From positions 1-18,976 of the forward strand of contig JACRCS010000051.1 in assembly GCA_016218905.1 (NCBI GenBank): 18,976 nucleotides of DNA, given 5' to 3'. The notes beneath the pieces are model-generated. The model made no database searches. It saw only the letters and a program-made list of their open reading frames with translations, and was not told the DNA's origin. This DNA is from Deltaproteobacteria bacterium (GTDB lineage Bacteria; Desulfobacterota_C; Deferrisomatia; Deferrisomatales; JACRMM01). Made by a program: the position numbers and the translations under genes. Position 1 is the first letter of the stretch. Each line of letters starts with the position of its first letter. Shown here in pieces: positions 8,035 through 15,519 of the stretch.

Positions 8035-9948
8035 ATGTCCCACCAGTCGGACCTTATCGAGACCGATATCCGGGCCTACCTGCGTCAGCACGAAAGCAAG
8101 GAGCTCTTGCGCTTCCTGACGTGCGGCAGCGTCGACGACGGCAAGAGCACGCTCATCGGGCGCCTGCTCTACGACTCGAAGATGATCTACGAGGACCAGC
8201 TCGCCGCAGTCATGGCGGACACGGCCAAGCACGGCACCGTGGGAGATCGGGACTTCGACCCCGCGCTGCTGACCGACGGCCTGAGAGCCGAACGCGAGCA
8301 GGGGATCACGATCGATGTCGCCTACCGTTACTTCTCCACTGCGAAGCGCAAGTTCATCATCGCCGACACGCCCGGCCACGAGCAGTACACCCGCAACATG
8401 GCCACCGGCGCGTCAACCTGCGATCTCGCGGTGATCCTGATCGACGCGCGCCAGGGCGTCCTGACCCAGACCAAGCGCCACAGCTTCATCGCGTCCCTCC
8501 TCGGCATCAAGCACATCGTCGTGGCCGTGAACAAAATGGATCTCGTCGGATACCGGGAGGACACGTACGAGAAGATCGTGGCGGACTACCGCGAGTTCAC
8601 GGCGAAACTCGAGCTCTCCGACGTCACGTTCGTGCCCATCTCGGCTCTCGACGGGGACAACGTCGTGAACCCGAGCGGGAACATGCCGTGGTACACCGGC
8701 GCGACGCTCATGCACCTCCTCGAGAACGTCCACATCGCCAGCGACCGGAACCTCATCGACTTTCGCTTTCCAGTCCAATTCGTGATTCGCCCGAACCTCG
8801 ACTTCCGCGGGTTCGCCGGCACGATCGCCTCGGGCATCGTCCGGGTGGGGGACGAGGTGGTCGCCCTCCCGTCGGGGAAGAGGACCCGCGTGCGATCGAT
8901 CGTCACGTACGACGGGGACGTCGCCGAGGCCTGCGCGCCCATGGCCCCCACGCTTACCCTCTCGGATGAGATCGACCTGAGCCGGGGCGACATGCTCGCC
9001 CACGTGAACAACGTGCCCCGAGTCGGCAACCGCTTCGAAGCCATGGTCGTTTGGATGGCCGAAGAACCCCTGGTCAAGCACAGGCAGTACCTGGTCAAGC
9101 AGACGTCGCGCAAGGTGCCGGGGATCGTGGCGGACCTCCGGTACCGCATCGATGTCAACACGCTGCACCGGCACGACGCCGAGGCTCTGCGGCTCAACGA
9201 GATCGGTCGCTGTACGCTCGAGCTATCGGCGCCGATCGCCTACGACCCCTACAAGCACAACCGCACGACGGGTGCCTTCATCCTCATCGATCGCATCACC
9301 AACAACACTGTCGCCGCAGGCATGATTCTCGAGACGCAGGCAGTCGACACCCGTTCCGAGGAGCGAACTTTCTTCGGGCAAAAGGGTACCGAAGCGCGCT
9401 GCCGCGACAGCCTCGTCACCGCCGCAGATCGGGAAGTACTTTTTCGGCAGAAGGCGGTTACGATTTGGTTCACGGGCCTCACCGGCTCGGGCAAGAGCGC
9501 CATCGCCTACGCGCTGGAGAGGCGTCTCTTCGACCTCGGCCACGCGGCGTACGTGCTCGATGCCGGCAAACTCAGCCGGCATCCCGCGGACGAGGGCCGG
9601 ATTGGGGACGGCGACGACCCTGTCTCGGAGGACCTCGATCGAGCGGCAGCGGTGGCGAAGCTCTTTATCGAGGCGGGACTCTTCGCCCTCTGTGCCTTCT
9701 CCCTTCCCGGGCGCGAGGAGCGGCGAGCTGCCCGCCAGGTGATCGGCGGCGAGCGCTTCGTGGAGGTACTCCTGGCCCCACCGGAGTCCGCTTCCGTGAG
9801 GCGGCTCTCGGAGGAGGCCGGTTACGAGTCGCATGAAGCGCCGGAGCAGCCGGAGCTCGTCCTCCGAACCGACGAGCTGACGGTGGACGCCTGCGTCGAG
9901 GAGATCCTCGCGTATCTCCTTCGAAAGGGCCGCCTGGCTCGAAACTGA
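8035..9948 (+). CDS. cysN: Sulfate adenylyltransferase large subunit CysN fused to a degenerate APS-kinase domain
   Basis: This 637-residue protein is the GTPase subunit of ATP sulfurylase with a C-terminal extension. The CysN part (about 1-440) has GSVDDGKST (31-39), [12 protein letters not shown] starting at Asp111 and NKMD (166-169), followed by EF-Tu-like beta barrels. The C-terminal part (about 470-637) is homologous to APS kinase and keeps a P-loop, GLTGSGKSA (481-489). However, the DGDN motif reads DAGK (509-512), the LNRDLGF region is replaced, FISPFR reads FSLPGR, and the [12 protein letters not shown]...FTGI lid is deleted. It is thus laid out like bifunctional NodQ/CysNC proteins, but the kinase half is probably inactive or repurposed. 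An intact cysC two genes upstream would supply that activity. Confidence 0.93.
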   Translation: MSHQSDLIETDIRAYLRQHESKELLRFLTCGSVDDGKSTLIGRLLYDSKMIYEDQLAAVMADTAKHGTVGDRDFDPALLTDGLRAEREQGITIDVAYRYFSTAKRKFIIADTPGHEQYTRNMATGASTCDLAVILIDARQGVLTQTKRHSFIASLLGIKHIVVAVNKMDLVGYREDTYEKIVADYREFTAKLELSDVTFVPISALDGDNVVNPSGNMPWYTGATLMHLLENVHIASDRNLIDFRFPVQFVIRPNLDFRGFAGTIASGIVRVGDEVVALPSGKRTRVRSIVTYDGDVAEACAPMAPTLTLSDEIDLSRGDMLAHVNNVPRVGNRFEAMVVWMAEEPLVKHRQYLVKQTSRKVPGIVADLRYRIDVNTLHRHDAEALRLNEIGRCTLELSAPIAYDPYKHNRTTGAFILIDRITNNTVAAGMILETQAVDTRSEERTFFGQKGTEARCRDSLVTAADREVLFRQKAVTIWFTGLTGSGKSAIAYALERRLFDLGHAAYVLDAGKLSRHPADEGRIGDGDDPVSEDLDRAAAVAKLFIEAGLFALCAFSLPGREERRAARQVIGGERFVEVLLAPPESASVRRLSEEAGYESHEAPEQPELVLRTDELTVDACVEEILAYLLRKGRLARN

Positions 9949-9953
9949 TCAGC

Positions 9954-9985
9954 GGAGGTGGGCCTCCAGCCTCGGTGAACGAGGC
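9954..9985 (+). terminator. Tandem stem-loops after cysN, possible terminator
   Basis: GGAGG/CCTCC with a 4-nt loop (9954-9967) is followed by GCCTCG/CGAGGC with a 5-nt loop (9969-9985), starting 5 bp after the cysN stop. There is no T-run, so this is not a classical intrinsic terminator. It may end the cys transcript or protect its 3' end. Confidence 0.3.
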
Positions 9986-10163
9986 GTCTCCGAATGTCCC
10001 TAGCCGTGCCCCTACTCGGCATCCGGATTCTCTCCCGTCTTTCCTCAGCGCCCCTTTATCAGCCCACATGACGTCCTCGCATCGCCGGGACTGATGCCCC
10101 AGCTCCTCCTGTCTGCGGCTACTTAGCTCCTTCGCCTTCAGAAGTAGGTAATTGTCTCGAACG

Positions 10164-10185
10164 AAGTGGAAAACGTTTTCCACTT
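10164..10185. promoter_or_regulatory. Perfect 22-bp palindrome, candidate activator binding site
   Basis: AAGTGGAAAAC (10164-10174) is immediately followed by its exact reverse complement GTTTTCCACTT (10175-10185). The centre lies about 115 bp upstream of the -24 GG of the promoter at 10289-10304, comparable with the 107 bp seen in the cys promoter region, so an enhancer role is likely. The sequence differs from the cys inverted repeat, implying a different regulator. A LacI-type operator is the alternative, given the central CG. Confidence 0.6.
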
Positions 10186-10288
10186 TTGGGAGGCGTTCGT
10201 CTCATTCCCGGCCTCGGCCAAACGGGCCCGGAGGGCCTCCGGCCACTTTCCCTGCCAAACTCGGCCCTCTTTTCATGGGGGCCCGCGG

Positions 10289-10304
10289 CGGCGTAAGTCT
10301 TGCA
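10289..10304 (+). promoter_or_regulatory. Sigma-54 (-24/-12) promoter of the sulfotransferase/polysaccharide genes
   Basis: CGGCGTAAGTCTTGCA matches 10 of the 12 defined positions of TGGCAYRNNNNTTGCW, with GG (10290-10291) and GC (10302-10303) exactly 10 bp apart. It shares GGC-TAAG-TTGCA with the cysT promoter, including spacer bases that the consensus does not fix. Transcription would start near 10315, about 105 nt before the sulfotransferase ATG. Confidence 0.6.
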
Positions 10305-10420
10305 GTGCCTCCCCGAAAAGGGTGCGATGAGCCCGTTTGCGGTACTGGCCGCGCTCCTGCCACGAGAGCCCTTACTCGCCGGGCGTGGTTTGCGCCGGGT
10401 GAGAGCCAAGGAGAAGAAGG

Positions 10421-11104
10421 ATGCACGGAGAAGAGAAGAGGGTGGTCGTCGTCTCGGGCCTGCCGAGGTCTGGAACGTCGATGATGATGAGGGTGCTGGC
10501 GGCCGGCGGCGTTCCCCTGGTGACGGACGGACTGCGCGAAGCGGACGAGGACAACCCGCACGGGTACTTCGAGCTCGAGGCAGTGAAGAGCGGGCAGGCG
10601 GACAACTCCTGGCTGGAGGGATCCGAGGGGAAGGCGGTTAAGGTCGTGTCGGCGCTCCTCCCGGAATTGCCGAGTTCCTGCCGGTACCGAATCATCTTCA
10701 TGGATCGGGATGTCGATGAGGTGGTGACCTCGCAACGGGTGATGCTGGCGAGACAGGGAAAGGAACCGGAAGTCTCCGACCCGGAGATGGCGGCGCTCTT
10801 TAGACGCCATCTGGAGGAGGTGACGGAGTGGCTCGCGGGGCGGGATGACATGGCCGTCGAGCGAATCCCTTACAAGGCGATGGTCGCGACTCCGGCCGAG
10901 CAGGTCTCGAGGATCGTAGCCTTCCTCGGTCTGAGGCTGGACGAAGAGGCGATGGTACGCGCGGTGGATCCTGGGCTCTACCGGCAGAAGGGCGGTGAAG
11001 TTCGCCCGCAAGAGGCCGGCGCGGAGGGCGCCGAGCCGACCACGACCTCGGAAGATGAGCGGAAGCTGATAGAGGCTCAACTCGCCGCTCTGGGGTACAT
11101 GTAG
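10421..11104 (+). CDS. Sulfotransferase-family protein (PAPS-dependent)
   Basis: This 227-residue protein has the sulfotransferase P-loop fold. The 5'-phosphosulfate loop reads SGLPRSGTSMMM (12-23). A 3'-phosphate-binding segment, FMDRDVDEVVTSQRVML (93-109), has Arg96 and Ser104 eight residues apart, as in classical sulfotransferases. It should transfer the sulfuryl group from PAPS to a hydroxyl or amine acceptor. It has no signal peptide or membrane segment and is shorter than many carbohydrate sulfotransferases, so it probably acts on a cytoplasmic precursor such as a lipid-linked sugar. ATG 10421 follows AAGGAG. It is the first gene after the PAPS-forming operon and after its own sigma-54 promoter, and is followed 26 bp later by the phosphodiesterase-like gene. 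The family assignment is good; the acceptor is unknown and a glycan is inferred from neighbours. Confidence 0.85.
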   Translation: MHGEEKRVVVVSGLPRSGTSMMMRVLAAGGVPLVTDGLREADEDNPHGYFELEAVKSGQADNSWLEGSEGKAVKVVSALLPELPSSCRYRIIFMDRDVDEVVTSQRVMLARQGKEPEVSDPEMAALFRRHLEEVTEWLAGRDDMAVERIPYKAMVATPAEQVSRIVAFLGLRLDEEAMVRAVDPGLYRQKGGEVRPQEAGAEGAEPTTTSEDERKLIEAQLAALGYM

Positions 11105-11130
11105 GCTGCTGCGGCGGGTCGGAGTGCTTC

Positions 11131-12462
11131 ATGCTCGAGAGATTCTTCAAGAAACAGCGGAAGAAGGTCACCGTCTTGGGACTCGACGGCGTCCCATACA
11201 CCCTTTTGACCAGGCTCGGAGCCGACCCCGGGGGCTTTCCGAATTTCGCGAGGGTCCTCTCTCGGGGAACGGCACGGAGCATGAACGCCTCGATCCCGGA
11301 GGTATCCTCGACGTCTTGGACCTGCTTCATGACGGCGGTCAACCCGGGCCGCCACGGGATCTACGGCTTCACGGAGCTTCCCGCCACCAGCTATGCCTGG
11401 AGGTTCCCCAGCTTCGCGGATTTGAAAGCCAGGACCCTCTGGGACATTGCGGCCGAGCACGGCAGGCGCTCGACCATCATCAATGTGCCGTCGACCTACC
11501 CCGCCAAACCGCTCCAAGGGATGTTGGTCTCCGGGTTCGTCGCGCTCGACCTCAAGAAGGCGTGCTATCCCGAGTCGCTCTACCAGTATCTGAACCGGAT
11601 CGGGTATCGGCTGGACGTGAACACCGCGAAGGCCGCTGCAGGTCTGAACGAACTCGCCGCCGACATCATGGAAACGTTTCGCAAGCGGCAGGAGGCGATT
11701 CTTCACCTGCACGGGAACGGCGATTCAGATCTCTTCATCGGAACCGTCACGGAGACGGACCGTCTTCACCACTATTTCTGGGATGCTTTCGAGGACACAA
11801 AGCATCCTCAGCACGACTTCGTGTGGTCCTTTTACAGAGAACTGGACGTCTTTCTCGGACGGTTCGTGGATCAGTTGAACGAAGACGACCCCTTCGTGAT
11901 GCTCTCCGATCACGGCTTCACACTGATCAAGCAGGAAGTGTACCTGAATACGTTCATGCAGGAGCGGGGCTACCTCAAGTTCGATACACCGAATCCAAAA
12001 ACGTTCGACACGATCAGCAGCGATTCGGTGGCGTTCGTGCTCGATCCTGCGCGTGTATACCTTCACCGTCGAGGAAGATATCAGCGGGGTTCCGTGCAAG
12101 ACGGCGAATACGAAAGCTTGAGAGAGTCGATTAAGTCCGATCTGCTCGGCTTGAAGATCGGCGGCGAGAACGTTATCCGTGAGGTTCTCTATAAGGAACA
12201 GGTCTACTCCGGAGACTGCTGCGACGACGCGCCCGATCTCGTGGCTCTTCCCTATGACGGCTACGACTTGAAGGGAGCTCTGGGTAAGCCGGCACTGAGC
12301 GGTAGCGGTGTCTTGTCGGGCGGTCACACGCGCGAGAACGCTCTTCTGTACGTGAACCGGCCGATTAGCGGGAGCAAGGCGGATATCGTCGACGCTGGGG
12401 CAACCGTGCTCCACCTCCTGGGGATCGAGGTCTCAGGGTTGGACGGCGTCGCTCTCGCGTGA
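11131..12462 (+). CDS. Alkaline-phosphatase-superfamily protein (type I phosphodiesterase/nucleotide pyrophosphatase-like)
   Basis: This 443-residue protein has the metal-binding skeleton of the alkaline phosphatase superfamily: Asp19 in LGLDG, a Ser/Thr nucleophile region VSSTSW (58-63, Ser59 best aligned) before FMTAVNPGRHGIYGF, Asp210-x3-His214, Asp260-His261 in SDHGF, and His399 in SGGHTREN. These correspond to the two-zinc site of NPP-type enzymes. It has no evident signal peptide; the N-terminus is short and basic (MLERFFKKQRKK). Members act on phosphodiesters, phosphomonoesters or sulfate esters, or transfer phospho-groups. Placed between a sulfotransferase and the polyprenyl-phosphate sugar transferase, it could process PAP, a nucleotide sugar or a lipid-linked intermediate; which one cannot be told. 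ATG 11131 has CGGAG upstream. Confidence 0.85.
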   Translation: MLERFFKKQRKKVTVLGLDGVPYTLLTRLGADPGGFPNFARVLSRGTARSMNASIPEVSSTSWTCFMTAVNPGRHGIYGFTELPATSYAWRFPSFADLKARTLWDIAAEHGRRSTIINVPSTYPAKPLQGMLVSGFVALDLKKACYPESLYQYLNRIGYRLDVNTAKAAAGLNELAADIMETFRKRQEAILHLHGNGDSDLFIGTVTETDRLHHYFWDAFEDTKHPQHDFVWSFYRELDVFLGRFVDQLNEDDPFVMLSDHGFTLIKQEVYLNTFMQERGYLKFDTPNPKTFDTISSDSVAFVLDPARVYLHRRGRYQRGSVQDGEYESLRESIKSDLLGLKIGGENVIREVLYKEQVYSGDCCDDAPDLVALPYDGYDLKGALGKPALSGSGVLSGGHTRENALLYVNRPISGSKADIVDAGATVLHLLGIEVSGLDGVALA

Positions 12463-12505
12463 GGACGGGAAGCCCGAACCAAATATGGGTTACGAAGGTG
12501 CAAGG

Positions 12506-13933
12506 ATGATGGCACTCAGACGACAGCTCTTGATCACGCTTCTGAAACTCTCGGACATCTTCATTTTGAGCCTGACTGTCTTGATGACCTTCTGGCTCGA
12601 AGAAGACGCCTTGGGAGACGGATCCTTGCTCGGCCTTCTGGAGTTCAACGTCCGGATCCTCGATCTGCCCATACTCCTCTGTCTTGTGTTGAGTTGGCAC
12701 GTGACCCTCTCCTGGGGAGGTATGTACCGGTCCAAGAGGTTTACCGATGTGAAGCAGGAGGGGTTCGAGATCGTCAGGGGAGTGACCCTAGGGACCTTCG
12801 TGTTGGGGGCCGTCGCCGCCTTTTGCTACCCGGGGCTTATTACCGCCACGCGGATCTCAACCTTCTACGCAATCGCGATCGTGCTGACTTGGAGCTTCCG
12901 TCTGGGGTTGCGGCAGGCGTTGAAAAGAGTCAGGCTGGCCGGCCGGAATCTTCGCAATGTAATGATCGTAGGAAGCAATAAGAAAGCCCATGATCTGGCA
13001 AAACGAATCGAAGAGGAGCCCGAGCTCGGATATCGGGTCGTGGGCTATGTGGACAGCCGCAGAGGCGAGGAGTGGGAGGGGCGACGGTTCCTCGGCACGA
13101 TTGACGACTTGCCGTCGATTCTGAAACGGCACGTGATCGACGAGATCATCATTGCCTTGCCCGTTCGCTCCCATTACGAGGTGATCCAACGGGTCGTCGA
13201 GAAAGCTGAAGAGCACGGCATTATCGCAAGGTACATTTATCGGCTGTTTAACGGCAATGATACCCCTATGGGGGACGAACTGCTATACGAGGGCCCGGTC
13301 AGCGCGGTCGCGTTTCGGCCTTACGGTGGTCCTCAGCTTATCGCTAAGCGTCTGATGGACATCGCCATCAGCCTCATCGGGCTGTCGGTGACATTGCCGA
13401 TAACTGCTGTCGCGGCGGTCCTCATCAAGTTGGAATCCAAAGGGCCGATTTTTTTCGTTCAGGAGCGAGTAGGATACAACAAGAGAGTCTTCAAGCTTTT
13501 CAAGTTTCGTACCATGGTCAACGACGCTGAGAAGATGCAGACTCAGCTCGAGTCCGGCAATGAGATGGACGGTCCCGTCTTCAAGATCAAAGCCGATCCG
13601 AGGATTACGAAGGTCGGACGGTGGCTCCGGAAGACGAGTATCGACGAGATTCCGCAGCTCCTCAACGTGCTGCTGGGAGATATGAGCGTTGTAGGACCCA
13701 GGCCCCTCCCCATGCGCGACTATCGGGGTTTCGACGAGGACTGGCAGTGCAGAAGGTTCAGCGTGCTTCCGGGGATAACCTGTATCTGGCAGGTCAGCGG
13801 CCGCAACAACCTCTCCTTCAATGAATGGATGAAGATGGATATGGAGTATATAGATACCTGGAAGCTGTCTTTGGACTTTCGGATTCTCATGAAGACCATT
13901 CCCGCCGTCGTGAGGGGCGTGGGCGCATCCTGA
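12506..13933 (+). CDS. Undecaprenyl-phosphate sugar-1-phosphate transferase (polyprenyl glycosylphosphotransferase)
   Basis: This integral membrane enzyme moves a sugar-1-phosphate from a nucleotide sugar to undecaprenyl phosphate, the first step of exopolysaccharide repeat assembly. It starts with about four hydrophobic segments, followed by a Rossmann-like CoA-binding domain (from NVMIVGSNKKAHDLAKRI). A further membrane helix (RLMDIAISLIGLSV) leads into the bacterial sugar transferase domain, with PIFFVQERVGYNKRVFKLFKFRTM, DPRITKVGRWLRKTSIDE.PQL and VGPRPLP. Start choice is open: ATG 12506 (or 12509) has AAGGTG upstream, while in-frame ATG 12485 adds seven residues but has a poor ribosome site. 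The gene is visibly poorer in GC than its neighbours: two lines counted by hand (12961-13020 and 13201-13260) give 27/60 each, against 43/60 for a line in cysA. The sugar is not predictable. Confidence 0.93.
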   Translation: MMALRRQLLITLLKLSDIFILSLTVLMTFWLEEDALGDGSLLGLLEFNVRILDLPILLCLVLSWHVTLSWGGMYRSKRFTDVKQEGFEIVRGVTLGTFVLGAVAAFCYPGLITATRISTFYAIAIVLTWSFRLGLRQALKRVRLAGRNLRNVMIVGSNKKAHDLAKRIEEEPELGYRVVGYVDSRRGEEWEGRRFLGTIDDLPSILKRHVIDEIIIALPVRSHYEVIQRVVEKAEEHGIIARYIYRLFNGNDTPMGDELLYEGPVSAVAFRPYGGPQLIAKRLMDIAISLIGLSVTLPITAVAAVLIKLESKGPIFFVQERVGYNKRVFKLFKFRTMVNDAEKMQTQLESGNEMDGPVFKIKADPRITKVGRWLRKTSIDEIPQLLNVLLGDMSVVGPRPLPMRDYRGFDEDWQCRRFSVLPGITCIWQVSGRNNLSFNEWMKMDMEYIDTWKLSLDFRILMKTIPAVVRGVGAS

Positions 13934-13995
13934 TTTGCACGTACTGAGGATCCCAACGCGCCCCGCTCGGAAGGTGATACGCAGGCCGCCACGAT

Positions 13996-14011
13996 AGGTC
14001 CGCCGGTTGCC
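13996..14011 (+). promoter_or_regulatory. Weak candidate -24/-12 promoter before the glycosidase gene
   Basis: The stretch AGGTCCGCCGGTTGCC has GG (13997-13998) and GC (14009-14010) 10 bp apart and a perfect TTGC, but lacks the CA after GG; it matches 8 of 12 defined positions. It lies in the 163-bp gap before the glycosidase, where transcription from near 14022 would be possible. No palindrome was found at enhancer distance. Confidence 0.25.
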
Positions 14012-14096
14012 GGCCGGCTTGACTCGCCCTCCGGAAAAGTCCACCATTCACACCGTTTGACACCCCACCTCACGCCACTCTCGTGGAGAAGTACGC

Positions 14097-15485
14097 ATGT
14101 TCACGAAACTGCAGTGGAAGAGAACCTCGGCGCTGGGTCTGCTCCTGACGGTGGCTTGCGCCCCTGCCGGCGCGACGGGTGGGCCCCGCCTCGACCTGCT
14201 CCGCCCGAACGCTTCGCCTGCCGCCAGTAGAGACCCTGACAGCTACGGGTGGAGCGGCCGCAGCGCGGCCCGCGGCGGCACGGCTGCGGAGAGGTTTCGG
14301 GAGATGGACGCGAACGGCGACGGGCGAGTCTCCCGGTCGGAGTTTCGCGGCCCCGCGGAGCGCTTTCGAGAGCTCGACGCGGATGGCGACGGCTCTGTGA
14401 GCGCGGACGAGGTGCGTGCCTTCGTCGGTGGTCGCCGCGGCGAATCGGCGCCGGCCTCGAGCTCCGAGCCGGCCCCATCGACGCCGAACACCGCGCCGGC
14501 CCCGTCGACCCCGAGCGCCTCGTCTCGTGGCAGCGTCGCCTTCGGCCTCTGCACCACGGCCAAGCTCGTCGATCAGGAGCTCGGCGCGGCGCGTGAAGCC
14601 GGAATCGGAACCATCCGCCTCCCGGTCCCGTGGCAGGCTATCGAGCCCTCCGACGGCCACTTCGACTGGAAGCAGCTCGACGCGGTAGTTGAGCGGGCTC
14701 GCGGCCAAGGGGTTCAGACCCTCTTGCAGATCGTCTCCATCTCTTCGTGGGGTACCACCAAGCAGAGCCAGAAAAAGGGCCTCTACAACAGCGCCTCCAT
14801 GCCCAAAGACATGGCGAAGTGGAAGAATTTCGTCTCCGCCGTGGCAGGGCGATACAAGGGCAAGCAGGTCCACTACGAGATCGGCAACGAGGTGAGCGCA
14901 CCCGCTTTCTGGCAGAGCTCGCGCGAGGACTATCTCCAGTTCCTTCGCGACAGCTACGCCGCGATCAAGGCCGCAGATCCGCGGGCAGTGGTGCTTCCGT
15001 CCGCCATGTCGTGCGGGGTCACCCGCAACTTCTCCGGGCCGGAAGTGCCCCAGTTCAAGGAACTTCATGATGAGTGGCTGCTCGCCATCTTGTCGACGAA
15101 GGCTTTCGACGCAGTGAACGTCCACAACTACTACTTTCCGAGCCAAGTCGTCGCCAACGGCTTCACGTTCCAGAGCTACATGGAGCACATCCGAGCGCTC
15201 ATGCGGCAAGCGGGAGTGTCGGACAAGCCGATCTGGGTGACCGAGACGGGGTTCCCCGCCCGGCCGACCCAGGCAGGTAAGCGGACCGACCCCGGCAGTC
15301 CCGAGAAGCAGGCGCAGTGGCTTCAGGAGATGGCGGCGGCTTCGCCGGGACTGGGGATCGAGAGGCTCTTCTGGATCCTTCTTCGTGACCGGGAAGAGGC
15401 TTACTTCGGCGGTATGGGGCTCGCTGACAGTCACGGCAATCCCAGGCCGGCGCTGCGCACACTCCAGTCTCTGGCCGGCCGGTGA
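14097..15485 (+). CDS. Secreted glycoside hydrolase (clan GH-A-like) with N-terminal EF-hand pair
   Basis: This 462-residue exported protein begins with a signal sequence (MFTKLQWKRTSALGLLLTVACAPA...). A cysteine after LLTVA suggests a possible but imperfect lipobox, and an A-x-A site follows it. Two EF-hand calcium loops come next, DANGDGRVSRSE (71-82) and DADGDGSVSADE (94-105), then a Ser/Pro/Ala-rich linker (about 115-145). The catalytic part (about 150-462) resembles GH5/GH39 TIM barrels, with Glu265 in YEIGNE as likely acid/base and Glu383 in IWVTETGF as likely nucleophile. Such enzymes in exopolysaccharide loci (for example PslG of Pseudomonas) cleave the cognate polymer in the periplasm or at the surface. 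Substrate and exact GH family are not assignable by eye. ATG 14097 follows GTGGAG. Confidence 0.85.
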   Translation: MFTKLQWKRTSALGLLLTVACAPAGATGGPRLDLLRPNASPAASRDPDSYGWSGRSAARGGTAAERFREMDANGDGRVSRSEFRGPAERFRELDADGDGSVSADEVRAFVGGRRGESAPASSSEPAPSTPNTAPAPSTPSASSRGSVAFGLCTTAKLVDQELGAAREAGIGTIRLPVPWQAIEPSDGHFDWKQLDAVVERARGQGVQTLLQIVSISSWGTTKQSQKKGLYNSASMPKDMAKWKNFVSAVAGRYKGKQVHYEIGNEVSAPAFWQSSREDYLQFLRDSYAAIKAADPRAVVLPSAMSCGVTRNFSGPEVPQFKELHDEWLLAILSTKAFDAVNVHNYYFPSQVVANGFTFQSYMEHIRALMRQAGVSDKPIWVTETGFPARPTQAGKRTDPGSPEKQAQWLQEMAAASPGLGIERLFWILLRDREEAYFGGMGLADSHGNPRPALRTLQSLAGR

Positions 15486-15519
15486 GATAGGAAAGAACGG
15501 TCGGAGGGGAATAACTGCG

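Larger units (their letters stand above)
9949..10420 (+). other. 472-bp intergenic region between the cys operon and the glycan cluster
   Basis: No convincing gene was seen here; the small open frames lack ribosome-binding sites and family resemblance. From left to right it holds two short stem-loops right after cysN, an unstructured stretch (about 9986-10163), a perfect 22-bp palindrome, a 15-bp palindrome (CCGGAGG-g-CCTCCGG, 10228-10242), a sigma-54 promoter at 10289-10304, and a leader of about 105 nt. No riboswitch consensus (including cyclic-di-GMP type) was recognised in the leader. Confidence 0.6.

Noticed and set aside
10315..10420. Cyclic-di-GMP or other riboswitch in the sulfotransferase leader
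   Set aside because: Polysaccharide genes often have one, but no known aptamer consensus could be matched by eye.
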